Assembly (NCBI GenBank): GCA_902806595.1
Contig: CADCXC010000011.1
Span: forward strand, 868,001 to 932,000
Direction: 5' to 3'
From: Pyrenopolyporus hunteri
Lineage: Eukaryota > Ascomycota > Sordariomycetes > Xylariales > Hypoxylaceae
Length of the DNA stretch: 64,000 bases
The notes below the pieces were generated by a model that searched no databases, had not been told where the DNA came from, and saw only the letters and a list, made by a program, of their open reading frames with translations. Positions 13,116 to 26,532 of this stretch are shown one piece after another. A program made the translations under genes and the position numbers. How positions within the stretch are numbered: the stretch's first letter is position 1; each line of letters begins with the position of its first letter.

Positions 13116-13207
13116 GCTGTATTAGAGGCTGTATTAGAAGCTGTATTAGAAGTTGTATTAGAAGCTGTATTAGAAGCTGTATTGACAGTTGTATTAGAAG
13201 GTGTATG
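13116..13207 (+). repeat. 12-bp tandem array (GCTGTATTAGAA)
   Basis: Seven to eight 12-bp units. In one plus-strand frame they read as a Ser-Cys-Ile-Arg tetrapeptide repeat. The coding reading is probably incidental. Confidence 0.8.
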
Positions 13208-13253
13208 ACTATAGAAATAGTCGTAGAATTCGAAGAAAACCGAGGGCTATTGT

Positions 13254-13272
13254 GTCACCCCACGGGGGTGAC
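13254..13272. repeat. Hairpin at the right edge of the un-RIPped island
   Basis: GTCACCCC (13254-13261), loop ACG, GGGGTGAC (13265-13272): a perfect 8-bp stem, after which the sequence returns at once to RIP-saturated AT. It mirrors the hairpin at 11997-12013. Confidence 0.65.
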
Positions 13273-16200
13273 CTCCAGTATATATTTATTCGATTAAATT
13301 ATTAGTTTTTTTTTATGTTATTTTCGATTTTAATACGAATAAAAAACGTTTTATTAATATTAAAATCCCATTAATCGAATCGAAATAAAATTTTATTATC
13401 GTAAAATTTTTTTTTATAAAAAAAATAACGTATAAATTAAACGAATTTTTCGATATAAAACATCGAATTATATCGATATTTTTTTTATTATTATAATTTA
13501 CGTTATAAAAATTATAAAAATAAATTAATTTTAAGTTTTTTAAATTTTAAATAATTAATAATTTAAATATATAAAAATTCGATATTAAAAATTTTAAGAA
13601 TTTTTTTTTAACGTTATTTATATTTAATTTATTTTTATAAATATTTCATTTATTAAAATATTATTAAAAAAATTACCGGTTAATAATAATATTATATTCC
13701 TTTCGAAACTTTTATAATATTTCGTTTTAAAAATTTTTATTTATTAAATACCATCGAATAATTTAATTTTTTTAAATAATTATTTAAGTTTTAAATTAAC
13801 GTATAATAATTTAAAACGATTTTAATATTATATTAAAATATAAATAATTTTATAAATAAATAAATATATTAAAATTTATAAAATATAAATTTTCGCATTA
13901 TTAATATCGATTTATTTAATTAATATAATTATTATTACTTATATTAAATATAATATAAATTTTACGAGGTATATATAAAATATTTACCGTTTATTATTAT
14001 ATAAAATTAACTTTTTTTTAAAATTAAAACTTTTCGTATATATATAATATAATAAAACTTTAAATTTTAATTTAATTATAATAATAAACCGACTTTAATA
14101 AAATATATTTACTTTTAAACCGTTATTATTTTAATAAAAAACCCGAAGTTAAAGTTAAAACGTATAACGTTTTTCGATATTATCGAAAAAAAAACGTTTA
14201 TCGAAATACGTAAAAAAAATTCCCCGATTTTAAAAATATATAAAGTTTTTTAAAACGGCCGGTAATAAATATTTATTAACGGTCGCTTAAAATAATATAT
14301 GTCGATTTATATATCCATTAAAAATATATTTAATATAAACGATTTTATAATAATTTTTATAAAATATTACCTTTTTATAAAAGTTTTTTATAATATATAT
14401 TTAATATATAAAAAATATAATATATAAAATTTTATTAATTTAATTTCGATATAATAAATCGATTATTATATTAATTTATCGAAGTATTTTATTAATTTAT
14501 AACTATTTTTATAAACGATATTATAATAAAAAAATAATTATATAAAATTTAATATATATTTAAATAAAATTATATAAATAATAATATATAAATTTTCGAA
14601 CTTTTTTTTTAAATTATATAAACATTATTAATATAATTATAAATAAAATTTACGTATTTTTTATTTATTATATATATATATATTAAAACGTATTTATTTA
14701 TAAATAATTTTACGATTTTATTATTATAATTTTATTATTATATTTAAATATATTTAATTAATTAATTATATATTTAACGTTATAATAAAAAAAAAATTTA
14801 AACTTTTTTTAAATTATAACGTTACGTTTAATTTACATTATTATATTTTATAAAATTAATTTATTAATATATATAATAATATTTTAATTTTTTTCGTTAA
14901 TTTTTTCGAATAAACTCGCGTTTAATTATAATATTAAAATATATTTAAGTATAATTAAATTATTAAATATTTAATAAATTTATATATATTTTTTTATAAA
15001 AATTTATTTATTATTTTTAATATAAAATTTTTACGATGTATTTTTACTTTAATATTATAATTAAAATCGATAAATTTTAATATAAAATTAATTAATTAAC
15101 GTAAATTACTTTTTAATTTAATTTATAAAAACGCGCGAAATAATAATTTTATAAATATAAAAAATAAAATATATATTTTAACTTTTATAATTATTAATTA
15201 TATTATTTATATATTTATCGAAAAATTATAATTTTAATATCCCCTTTATAAATTTAATAAATTAAATATTAAAAAAAATTATTTTTTTATTTATTTTAAT
15301 TTTTATTTTATTATTATTTTATATTATATATTATTATTTATTTTTTAATAATGTCGAAAAACGTTATATATTTTAAATTTTATAAAAATAATTTTAATTA
15401 TATAATAATATATAAAATAATTTTTAAATTTTATTTCGAAATAAATCGTAAAATTTATTATTTTTATTATAAACTTTATTATTTTTTAATTGTTAATTTT
15501 ATAAATAATTATTAACTTTTATATAAAAATTTAATTATTTTATTTAATATTTAATTTAACGATATAATTATAATATTTTTTAACGAAATACTTTCTATTT
15601 TATAAAATAATTTATTTATTACGTAATTTAATAATTTAAACGTTATATTTTACGACCGAAATATTTTATTATTATATAAGTTATTTTTAAATATATCGTT
15701 TTAAAATTTATAATCGAAAATTAATATAATTAAAAAAAATAATTAAAATATAAATCGTTTATCGAATATAATTTTAAAATAATTCTTATTTAAATAAATT
15801 TAAAATTTAACGTAATAAAAAAAAATATTAAATTATAAAAACTTCGATCGATTTATAATCGAATTTATAATACGACTCGTTTTAAAATATATATATATAT
15901 TTATAATTTTTATATATGTATTAATAAAAATAATAAAATAAAAAAAAAATTAATATCGATCGAAACGACGGGAAATTATAAATTTAATCGATACGAAATT
16001 TAAAGTTATTTAATAAACGTTTATATTAAAAACGATTAATATTTCGATTTTTTTATATTCGAATAAAATTATATTGTAACATTAATTAAAATAAAACGTT
16101 TTAAGTTTATATAAAATTAATAAATGTATAATTTATAAATATATTAAATATATAAAATTTATTTAATATATTAAAATAACGTAAACATTTAAAGTAAAAA

Positions 16201-17928
16201 TAATAAATATTATCGATTATAAAAAAATAACGGTAAATAATTTATTTAATAAAGATAATATATTTTAAAATTTTATAAAAAATATAATTAAAAATAAAAC
16301 ATATAAAATTTATATAATTATATATAAAAACGAAGTTTTAATTTCACGAAAAAAAATTAAAATATCGTTTCGAACGTTTATAAATTTATTTTTCGATAAA
16401 GGAAATTAAAATACCCCCTCGTTTAATTAACTTTTTTTTTTAAATTAAATAACTTCCCTTTTATTTAATTACTTTTTTTCGTTAAATTATATTTACCCGC
16501 TTAATTAAAATTTTTCGTTAAATTAAACTTTTACGTTTAATATAATTATTAACTTTTAAATTAATCGTAATTTAACTTCGTTAATAAAATCGTAATAAAA
16601 ATAACCTTTAAAATTATTTAATTCGTTATTAAAAAAAACTATAAAAACGGGTCGAAATTTTACATTATTATTAAAGTTTAAAATTTATAATATAAATATA
16701 AATTTAATTAAAATTTTTATAATTATTATTAATATCGAATTAAAGTAATTTTAACGTCGATATTTTTAAACGAAATTTTATTTTTATAATATTTAAAATT
16801 TTAAATATCGTTATTAACTTTATTAAAAATTTAATTAATTTTATTAAAAATTTTATCGATAATAATATTTTACTTTTAAACGTTAATGAAATAATCGAAT
16901 AAATAATACGAAAAAAAAAATTAAAATTAATTATATTATAAAACGAATAAATTATAAATATATTAATTATCGAAAAAATAATTTTATCGAAGTAATTTAA
17001 CGTTTATTTACGATTAAAATTACTTAAAATATAAAAAAACATTAAATATAATTAATTTAATTTATTATTAATTAAAAAAATACCATTTTTATTAAATAAT
17101 ATTACGAAAAGTTTTATTATCGTATTAAACTTTATTAATAATAATTATTTTAAAATATTTATTAATTTAATTCGTTATATTATTTTTAATATTAATCGCT
17201 TATTTTCGTTTAATATATAAAGTAAAAAATAAAAATTTAATTAATTATTAATCGAATTTATTAAATTAATTAATAAAAATAAATCGATAATACGTTTTAA
17301 AATTTATATTATTTAATTTATAAATATTTATATACGTAATACGATTAAAATTAAAACGCGATATATTATTATAAATATAATTAATATAAAATTATATTAT
17401 AATTTATTTAAATTTTATTTAAATAAAAAAAATTAATTAATTATTTTTTATTATAATAAATATAAATTAAAAAATAAATTTTAAATATGAGAAATATTAT
17501 ATAATTAAATTATTTAAAAATAATTAAATGTATTTTTATTATCGTTTTTTTATTTTATATAATATATATATAATATAAATTTATATAATTATATTTTAAA
17601 TAAATTTTATTATTTTATTTAATAAAATTTTTTATTTTTTATTAATAATTTCGTTATTATTTTCCTTTATAAACGATATTAAATGCGTTATTTCCTTTTT
17701 TTTTTTTAATATACGTAAAATCGTTAATTTATTTTCGAAAATTATTCGAATATTAATTCGTTCGAAAACCGTTATATATTTATATTATTTTTTATATTTT
17801 TTTTATAATTATATATTTTTTAATCGATAAAACAAATTATAAAATTTATTAATATAAATATAAAATTTAAAATAAAAATTAAAATTAATATTAAAGTTAA
17901 TATTATTATATATTATTAATATAATAAA

Positions 17929-18693
17929 TTTTAATATTCGCATTATTTATTTTTAATATCGGGTTTTATCTACATTATTAATACATTAAAATACATACTT
18001 TATTTAATAATTTTATATATAAATCTACGTATAATCGTATTAATATATAATATATATTTTATACGTTTTTTTAATTAATTTAATTTCTTTTATATATTTT
18101 ATTATATATTTTATTATATCTTACTTATTTTAAAAATGTAAAATATAAAAAATAAATCGTTAATTTCGCTTTAATTAAACTTTTTTAATGATATAAATTT
18201 TATATCGATGTATTTATTATTTTAAAAGTTATTTAAATATAAAGTTAAGTCTATATATATTTTAAAAAGTATATAACTATAAAAAAAATTATATAACTAC
18301 TTCGAGCTATTATTTATATTTTTAAATATTTTTATTAAATTAAATATATATTTAAATACCTTTTAAAATAAAACATACATCGATATGAAATTAATATTAT
18401 TAAAAAAGTTTAATTAAAACGAAATTAACGATTTATTTTTTATATTTTACATTTTTAAAATAGGTGGGATATAATGGGATGTATGATGGGATAAAAAAAG
18501 TAATTAATAATTTAATATGTATAAAAAATTTAATTAAAAAACGTACTCGTTTTCGAAAAAACTATCTAATTTATTATATTTTTATATAAAAATTCGTTAA
18601 TAAAGTCGAATAAAAAATAAGAAATGTATTTTTTATATTAATAATGCGGATAAAAGCTCGATATTAAAAATAAATAATACGGATATTAATTTT
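17929..18693. mobile_element. Nested long inverted repeat (foldback or MITE-like), less RIPped
   Basis: Left arm 17929-18250 and right arm about 18343-18693 are inverted copies over more than 300 bp around a spacer of about 90 bp. Shared landmarks include TATTATTTATTTTTAATATCG at the outer ends, TATTTTAAAAATGTAAAATA in the middle of each arm and ATCGATGTAT nearer the centre. The right arm still has GGTGGGATATAATGGGATG, rich in TpG and GpG where the rest of the block has none, so the unit probably landed later or escaped part of the RIP. No transposase is present, so it would be non-autonomous. Confidence 0.7.
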
Positions 18694-21600
18694 TAATATA
18701 ATTATTTTAAATTTTTTTTTTAAATATATAAATTTATAAACAAATAACGTAAATTCCCATTATTATAATAATAATAAATATATACGTTATTTATTAAATT
18801 CGTATTTTAATTTATAAATATAAAAGTAATTATATATATTTTTTATAAATTACACCCGTTTACGTATTAATTATATCGTTATTTATTAATATATAAAAAA
18901 TTATAAATTTAAATATATAAAATAAAAATATTTTTTAATAATATATTAATAATATATTATAAATAAATGTAAATTTTAATTAACGATTACGTTATTAATT
19001 TATTATCGAAAATAATTTAATATAATCGATATATTAATTATTTTTTATTAATGTATATTTAAAACGTAAAATTAATAAAAATATAATAATATCGTAAATA
19101 AAAATAAATAAATTAATTATATAAAAATAAACGGTTTAAATGGTTTTTTATACGGTTATAAAAGTTATAAAATTATATTAATTATATAAATGTCGTTATA
19201 ATTAATTTATTTAATATATATACGAATAAACTTTTAATTTTTTTTTAAAAAAAAATTAAAATAAATATTATATAATATGTTAATTATTAAAATCGCAGTT
19301 ATAAAAATGTTTAATAAAAAATAATATAAAATATATTAAATAAACTTATATTATTTTATAAAAAACGAAAAAAAAACGTTAAAAAAATTTAAATTCGAAT
19401 ATAAATTTATTTTTATTAACGCACGTAAAAATAAAATTTATTATATATTTAAAAGTAAATATAATTTATATATAAAAGCGGTAAAATATTATTATATTTA
19501 TTATCGATTATTTAAATTTATTTATTATAATTTAATAATAAAATTTATTTAATAAAATTATAACATTATATTTATTTATTTAATTTAATTAACGAAACGA
19601 ATAAAAATTTAAATTTAATTAAAATTACATTATTAATATTTTATTAATTATAAAATAAAAAATAAAATATAAATTATAATTTATAAAATCGTTAAATTTT
19701 AATATATATTTTTTTCCCCCTTTTTTTATATATATATTATCACGACGTTATAATATTAATATAAACGTTCGTTTACGATTTTAATAATTATAAAAACCTT
19801 TTTAAATTTTATCGACTTTATTTTATTAAAATTTATATTTAAAACTTTTAAAATTTAATTTAATTCGAAATTTATTAAAAATAAATATATTAATTATAAT
19901 TTAATTATATAAGTATTTATTAAATAATCCCTAAATATTATTTATCGATTTATTTCGTAATATTTCGATGATAATATTATTTTCGATAAATTTAAATAAT
20001 TCGAATATAACTTTAAAAGTCGTAATATAATTATTAATAAATCGTATAAAAAAATTATAATTTTTAAAATAAAGTTTTAATTAATATTAAAACATTTAAA
20101 AAATTAAATATAAAATATAAAAAAATAATTTACGATATTTAAAATCGAATTTTAAAATAAATGTTAAAAATATCGAATCGAATATTTATACGCGTATTTA
20201 TATTATTAAAACGTGTATTTAAAATATTAAAACGAATATTTATATAATTAAAACGTATTTTATACGTATTAACATTAATTTATAAATAAAATATTTATAT
20301 TATTTTAAATTTATTATAATATATATAAAATTTATTAACTTTATTAAATAATCGAAAAATTTTTTAATTTAAAAAATTTTTTATTAAATAAAATTATAAA
20401 TTATATTATAAAATTAAAATTAAATTATAAATCGAATTATTTAACGTAATTAACGTTTATATTATTTATATTAATTTAAATATATAATGTTAAATTAATG
20501 TTTAAATAATAAAAATATAATAAAATATTTAAAAAAAAAAAGTTAAAAATTAAAAAAACGAGTTTAATATATTTAAATATATTTTTATTTTATTATTTAA
20601 ATACATATATTATATATACGTATTTATTAATACATTTAATATATATAAAATAATAATATAAAATAATATAAATAATATATATAATTAAAATTATAAATAA
20701 TTCGAAATTCGAAATATTTATTATTTTAATTAATTAAAATATAATATCGTTATAATTATATAATTATATAGTAATTTATATTTCGTTCGATTTTTATATC
20801 GATATTATAATTATATATAACCGATATATAACCCGTACATATAATATTATAAATTTAAAACGAATTTTTTAAAATCGTTTAAAAAAATATATACGAATAA
20901 AATAAAAATTTTTAAAATAAAAATTTAAATCGAAATTATCGATAAAATTTATAATATAATTAACCGATCGATTTAATAAAATCGATTAATAAAATAAATA
21001 ATAATAATAAACTTATTACGTAATTAAATAAATACGGTTATATTTTTAATAAAAATTATAATTTATAATCGATTTTTAACTATATTAATTAATTTTTTAA
21101 TTAATAACGTTTATTATTACTTTTATTTTTATAATTTATATTCGAAGTTTAAATATATTTAATTTTATTTTTTAATTAATATTTTATATAATAAAAATTA
21201 TAATAAATAATATTATATTATAATTTATTATAAAATAATTTAAAAATTAATCATTTAATTTTACGTTATAAAACGAATTTTAAAAATTAAAAGTAAACTT
21301 TTATTAATATTATAAAAAAAAATAAAAAAAACAAATTATAATTTTTTAAATTATAAAGTTAATATAACGTATTTATATTATATAAAACGATATAATTTAA
21401 TTTATCGATTATTTTATATCGTTAAACGATCGTATAATATTATAATAATAAATTTAAATAAATAATTATTTAATTATTATAATATAATAATTTATAAAAA
21501 AGTTTAAATTAAATTATATTATATTAATTTAAATATAAATATATTAAATAAAAGTTATAATTATATTTTTAATAATTATAAAAATATAAAAAAGGAAATT

Positions 21601-22694
21601 TTATAAAATGTATAAACGTATAAATTTTTTAAAGTTATTTTTATAATTTTATATTATAAACGTATTTTTATATATATATATATATTATATATAAGTATTT
21701 ATATAAAAAACGTAAAAATAAATTACCGTTTTATTATATTAAACGTTAAATTAATCGATTCGAAGTTATTAATTTATTATTAAGAGTTTTAATTAAAAAA
21801 TTAATTTTCGAATAATTTTAGATAATATTTATTATTATAAAATATTTAAGTAAATAAATATATAAACGTTATTATTACGAAATTTTAATTATTTTAACAT
21901 TAATTTAAATTTTAAGTTAATTTTTTTTTAAAATATTTTATTATTTTATTATACTTCGTTTTATTATTTATTTAATATTTCGATTATTATAAATTTTTTA
22001 ATATAATTTAATTTATAATTTAATTTTATTATAATAATCGAATATAATAATAAATTAATATAAAAATTATTAAAATTTATAAATTTTCCCGTAATTTATA
22101 AAAGTTAATAAATTTTAAATTTAATTAATATAATTAATATATAATTAAATAATTTAAAAATTTAAATTATCGCGTAATTAAATAATTTTAAAATTTAAAT
22201 AAATAATCGATTCGAAATTTTAAAAATTCGATTAAACGAACGGTTTATTACTTTAAATATTTATTTAAAAATTATATAAAAAATTTCATTTATATTTATA
22301 TTTAATTATTTACGTATTTAAATATTAAAATTATATTATAAAAATATTAATATTTTTACACGGTTCGTAAATAATAACATTATATAAATAAATGTTAAAT
22401 TCGAATCGTTTTTATTTATATAAAATAATACCGTTATTAAAAAATTATAAAATAAATTAATAAATAATATAATAAAATTATTCGATAAAAAATTATATAA
22501 TAAAATTACAATTAATATATTTACTTTTATTTTCGATAATTTTTAAATTAAAATAAATTTTATTAATTTTAAAATTTAACGTTAATAAGTTAAAAATAAT
22601 TAAATTTAAAAAAGTTTTATTAATAATCGATATTATTAATGTACGTATTTAAATGATCGAAATTTAAATATAAAAAAAATAAATATAATAATGT

Positions 22695-22931
22695 AATTTT
22701 ATATTAATGTATTTATTATAACGATAATAATAATGAATATAACTTTATTATATACTTCGTCGTTTTACGTAATAAACGATTAAATTATAAATTTTAAATA
22801 AAAATATATTTTCGATTAATATAAATTTAATTTAATTTTTTTTTTTACATTTATATAATTTAATTAATTTATTTTTTCCTTATTTTATATTATATAATCG
22901 TATAATATAAAATCGTTTATTATTTAATAAA
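22695..22931 (+). repeat. Dispersed 260-bp repeat, copy C
   Basis: Begins TGTAATTTTATATTAATGTA, as in copy A, and keeps the same block order, with a more diverged and shorter 3' part. Copy D follows after only about 120 bp in the same orientation. Confidence 0.55.
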
Positions 22932-23050
22932 CTTTTATTATATTAATAATAAAAAAATTACTTTTTAAATTAATTAATTTTTATAATTATTAAATTAAAA
23001 AAAATGTATAATTATTTAATTTTAATATAATTTTTCGTTTTAATATTTAT

Positions 23051-23316
23051 AATAATATAACTTTATATTAACGTATTTATTATAACGATAATAATAATAA
23101 ATATGTTTTTATTAAATGTATCGTTATTTTATATAATAAATAATTAAAATATAATTTTTAAAAATAAATATATTTATTAATTAATACGAAATTAACCGAT
23201 TTATAATTTATATATTTTTATAATTTAATTAATTTATTTATTTTATTACTTTTTATTATATAATCGTATATTAATTAATCGATTATAAATTAATAATTTT
23301 TTATTTATTTAATAAT
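23051..23316 (+). repeat. Dispersed 260-bp repeat, copy D
   Basis: Same orientation and block order as copy C just upstream. It retains ACGATAATAATAATAAATA and ends TTTATTTATTTAATA. Confidence 0.6.
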
Positions 23317-26300
23317 ATTATATTTAATTTTTTAAATATTTTATTTTATAATGTATAAATTTTATTTTAAATTTATAAAAACGGTTAAAAAAATAATTAT
23401 AATTTAAAAATTATAAATTTAATGTATATCGTATAAAATAATAAAGTTATTTTTAAATTTACCGTCGATTATTTAAATTTATTAAATATTTATTTACTTT
23501 AAGTAAATAAATAATAAATTATAAATTACGGATGTTATTTATATTATAATAAGTAATTTAAAATTTAAATTTTTATATAAATACCTTATAATTTTTTTTT
23601 ATTATTATATCGATAAAATAAATATTTTATTTAAAATACGAAATATTTTATTAATTAAATAATAAAATTAATGTATTTAATTTAACTTTTAAATCGATAT
23701 TAAATATTAATAAATAATAATTAATTCGAGGGATATTTAAATATAAAAACTTTCGTTATTATTCGATTATTTATAAACTTATATATATTTTATTATAATA
23801 ATTTTTACTTTTTTTACGTTTAATAAATTTTAAATTTTATATTTTAAAACCTTTTATATATTAAGTTTTAAACGAAGATTAAATGATATTAATTTTTTAA
23901 TAAAATTATATTTATCGACGTTAATAATTTCCTCGTTAAAATAAAATTTAAGTTTTTTTATTAAATTTATATAACGTTATTTATTAATGTAGGTAATATT
24001 AATTACGTTTATACCTTTTAAAATATATAATATAATATACTTTAAAAAAAATAAATTAATAAATTTATTATATTTTTTTTTAAAATGTATTTTAAGTATT
24101 ACGATATATAAAAAATCGAAGTATTTATAATTATTTTTCGATAACGTAGTAATTTTTTCGAAGTCGTAAATTACCGTTTTATATCGATTTAATTCGATAT
24201 TTTATATAATAATTATATTATACGGCGAAATATTTCGATGTTAAAAACTTTATTTATATATAAAATTTAAAATGTTTAAAACATCGTAAAAAAATATTAA
24301 TCGCATCGACGTTAAAAGTTTTATTATAATATAATATTTATAAAAAAAATATTTAATTAATAATATAACGATATAATATATATCGCGAAACGATTAATAA
24401 TAAAATAAATTTAAATTATAATTATATTACGTTTTTAAAATCGATATAAAAAAAATGTTAAAAAACGATTTATTAATGTAAATTTTATTTCGTAAATTTT
24501 TTAAATAAAATATTTTATAATACTTTTTAATAATTACGTTTTTTACGATAATAAATTTTTCGTTAAATATTATTATACTTAATATAATAATATTAAATCT
24601 ATTTATTATTATTAATTAATTATAAAAAATAATATTATTAATATAATATTAAATAATATAAAAAATAAAATTTAATTTAAAGTTTAATTACGAAGTTTTT
24701 TAAAATTATTTATAAAAAAAAAATTTATTTTATTATTAAATAAAAATGTCTATATTTTTATTACGAACGAAAAAATTTAAAATGAATTTTATTAATTTAA
24801 TACGTATTCGATTATATTTTTTATAAAAAAAAATTTTTTAATTATATTTTAAAATTATATCGTTTTTATTAAATACGACGTCGATATATTAAAACGGGTA
24901 ATTAAATAATATAACACGTAATATAAAATATTTCGAACGTTAATAAAATCGAAATAACGTTAAAATAATTAAAAACGTTAAATATAATTTTAATATCTTT
25001 AATAAAATATCCGCGTTTATATATAAACGATTAAAAAACTTTCCTTCGATTATTTATTCGAAGTTAAATTAATTAACTTTTTACATAATATTTAAATAAA
25101 AATAAAATTATAAAATTAATAATTTAAAACTTAAAATAAAAATTATTATTACATTTTATAAATAATAAATAAAATTATTATAATATTAATATTAAAATAT
25201 TTAATTTAAAAATTTAATAATTTAATTTATTAATTAATAAATTTTAAAATTACCGAATATTATAATTAAAAATTTAACGAAGGTAAATAAAAAAAAATTA
25301 ATATACGAAGTGTTTTTTAAAATAGTTATATTTAACGAATCGTAATTATTAAATTAATAAAAAATTATTATTTTAAAAAAAAATAAATAAAAAAAAATAT
25401 TATTATTTAAATAAAAAACATTAAAACTTTATATAAAATATTAAAAATATTTTTAAATAAATAATTATATATTAAAATATAAAATATTAAAAATATTTAA
25501 ATATTTAAAAATATTTATAAATATTTACTCGATATTTATTTTAATAAAAAATTACGATATAAATTAATATTTTTATATAAATATATTAAATAAAAAAGTA
25601 ATTTATTTTAAATTTATTTTAAAACGTATTATTATTTATTTATTAAATAAAATTTTAAAATATATTAAAAAATAAAAAACGGTAATTTAATTTATATAAA
25701 TAAATATTAATAAAAATTATAATATATTATAACATTATATGATTTTTATATACGAATTATATATAAAATAAACCCTTTAATAAATTTAAATTAATCGAAA
25801 CGTTAACGTTAAAAAAATTATTAATATTTTTTATACATTTATTTAATTTTTTTACTTATTTTTTATAAACTTTAATTTATTTTTATAATAATTTAATTTA
25901 ATAAAAAATATTTTAACTCGAAATTATAAGCTTTTATACGTTATTAAATAAAAAAAATCTTTAAAAAATAACTCGAAAAAAAAAAAACGAAAAGTTTTAA
26001 CATTATATTTATATTTATATTATCGCCCTCGATTTTTTCCGTTAATAAATATTTCGAAAAAATTATCGACTTTAACGAATTTATTTTTAAAAAGGTTTAA
26101 TTAAATTATTATTATAATTTATTTACTTTTATATATTATATTTTATTCGAATTTAAAAAAAATAAACTTAATTTTTAATTAATATATTATTAATTATATA
26201 CTTCGATTACCTTATAATTATAAGTTAAATAATTTAAATTATAATAAACGTATAAAATTATATTAAATTTATAACGTTTTTTTATTTAAATTATCGATAT

Positions 26301-26386
26301 TTAATTTTAATAAACGATTTTTTATTTTTATTTATTTAAATTTAACGTTAATTAAAAAATAATATTATCGTTTATTTTTAAATACG

Positions 26387-26532
26387 ATTATTTTATCGAG
26401 TTTAAATATATTAATTTTTATTACATTTTTTTATCGATAATATTTTCGTTATTTACTTTCGAATATAATTATTTTATCGAATTCGAATATATTAATTTTT
26501 ATTATATTTTTCCATCGATAATATTTTCGTTA
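26387..26532. repeat. 81-bp tandem duplication
   Basis: ATTATTTTATCGA...ATATTTTCGTTAT occurs twice with a period of 81 bp (26387 and 26468), the second copy truncated to about 65 bp. The period is a multiple of three, so it could be a scar of a duplicated coding motif, but no open frame survives. Confidence 0.7.

Larger units (their letters stand above)
11997..13272. other. Un-RIPped island of tandem arrays inside the giant element
   Basis: About 1.3 kb of ordinary-to-high GC content, with abundant CpA and TpG, sits between two RIP-saturated segments with abrupt edges. It holds at least six different tandem arrays (periods 5, 14, 14, 18, 38-39 and 12 bp). A conserved spacer (GATCTAATTCTAATT...) recurs at 12351-12383, 12515-12547 and, in a diverged form, 12665-12699, so the left half is a higher-order repeat of array plus spacer. 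A 215-codon open frame (12650-13297, +) crosses the right half, but the arrays it translates have periods that are not multiples of three, so I do not regard it as a gene. The island either arrived after RIP or was single-copy when RIP acted. Confidence 0.75.

Noticed and set aside
12650..13297. 215-codon plus-strand open frame through the island
   Set aside because: It is made of tandem arrays with 38/39-bp units that shift frame between copies. It has no domain, and its start lies inside another repeat.
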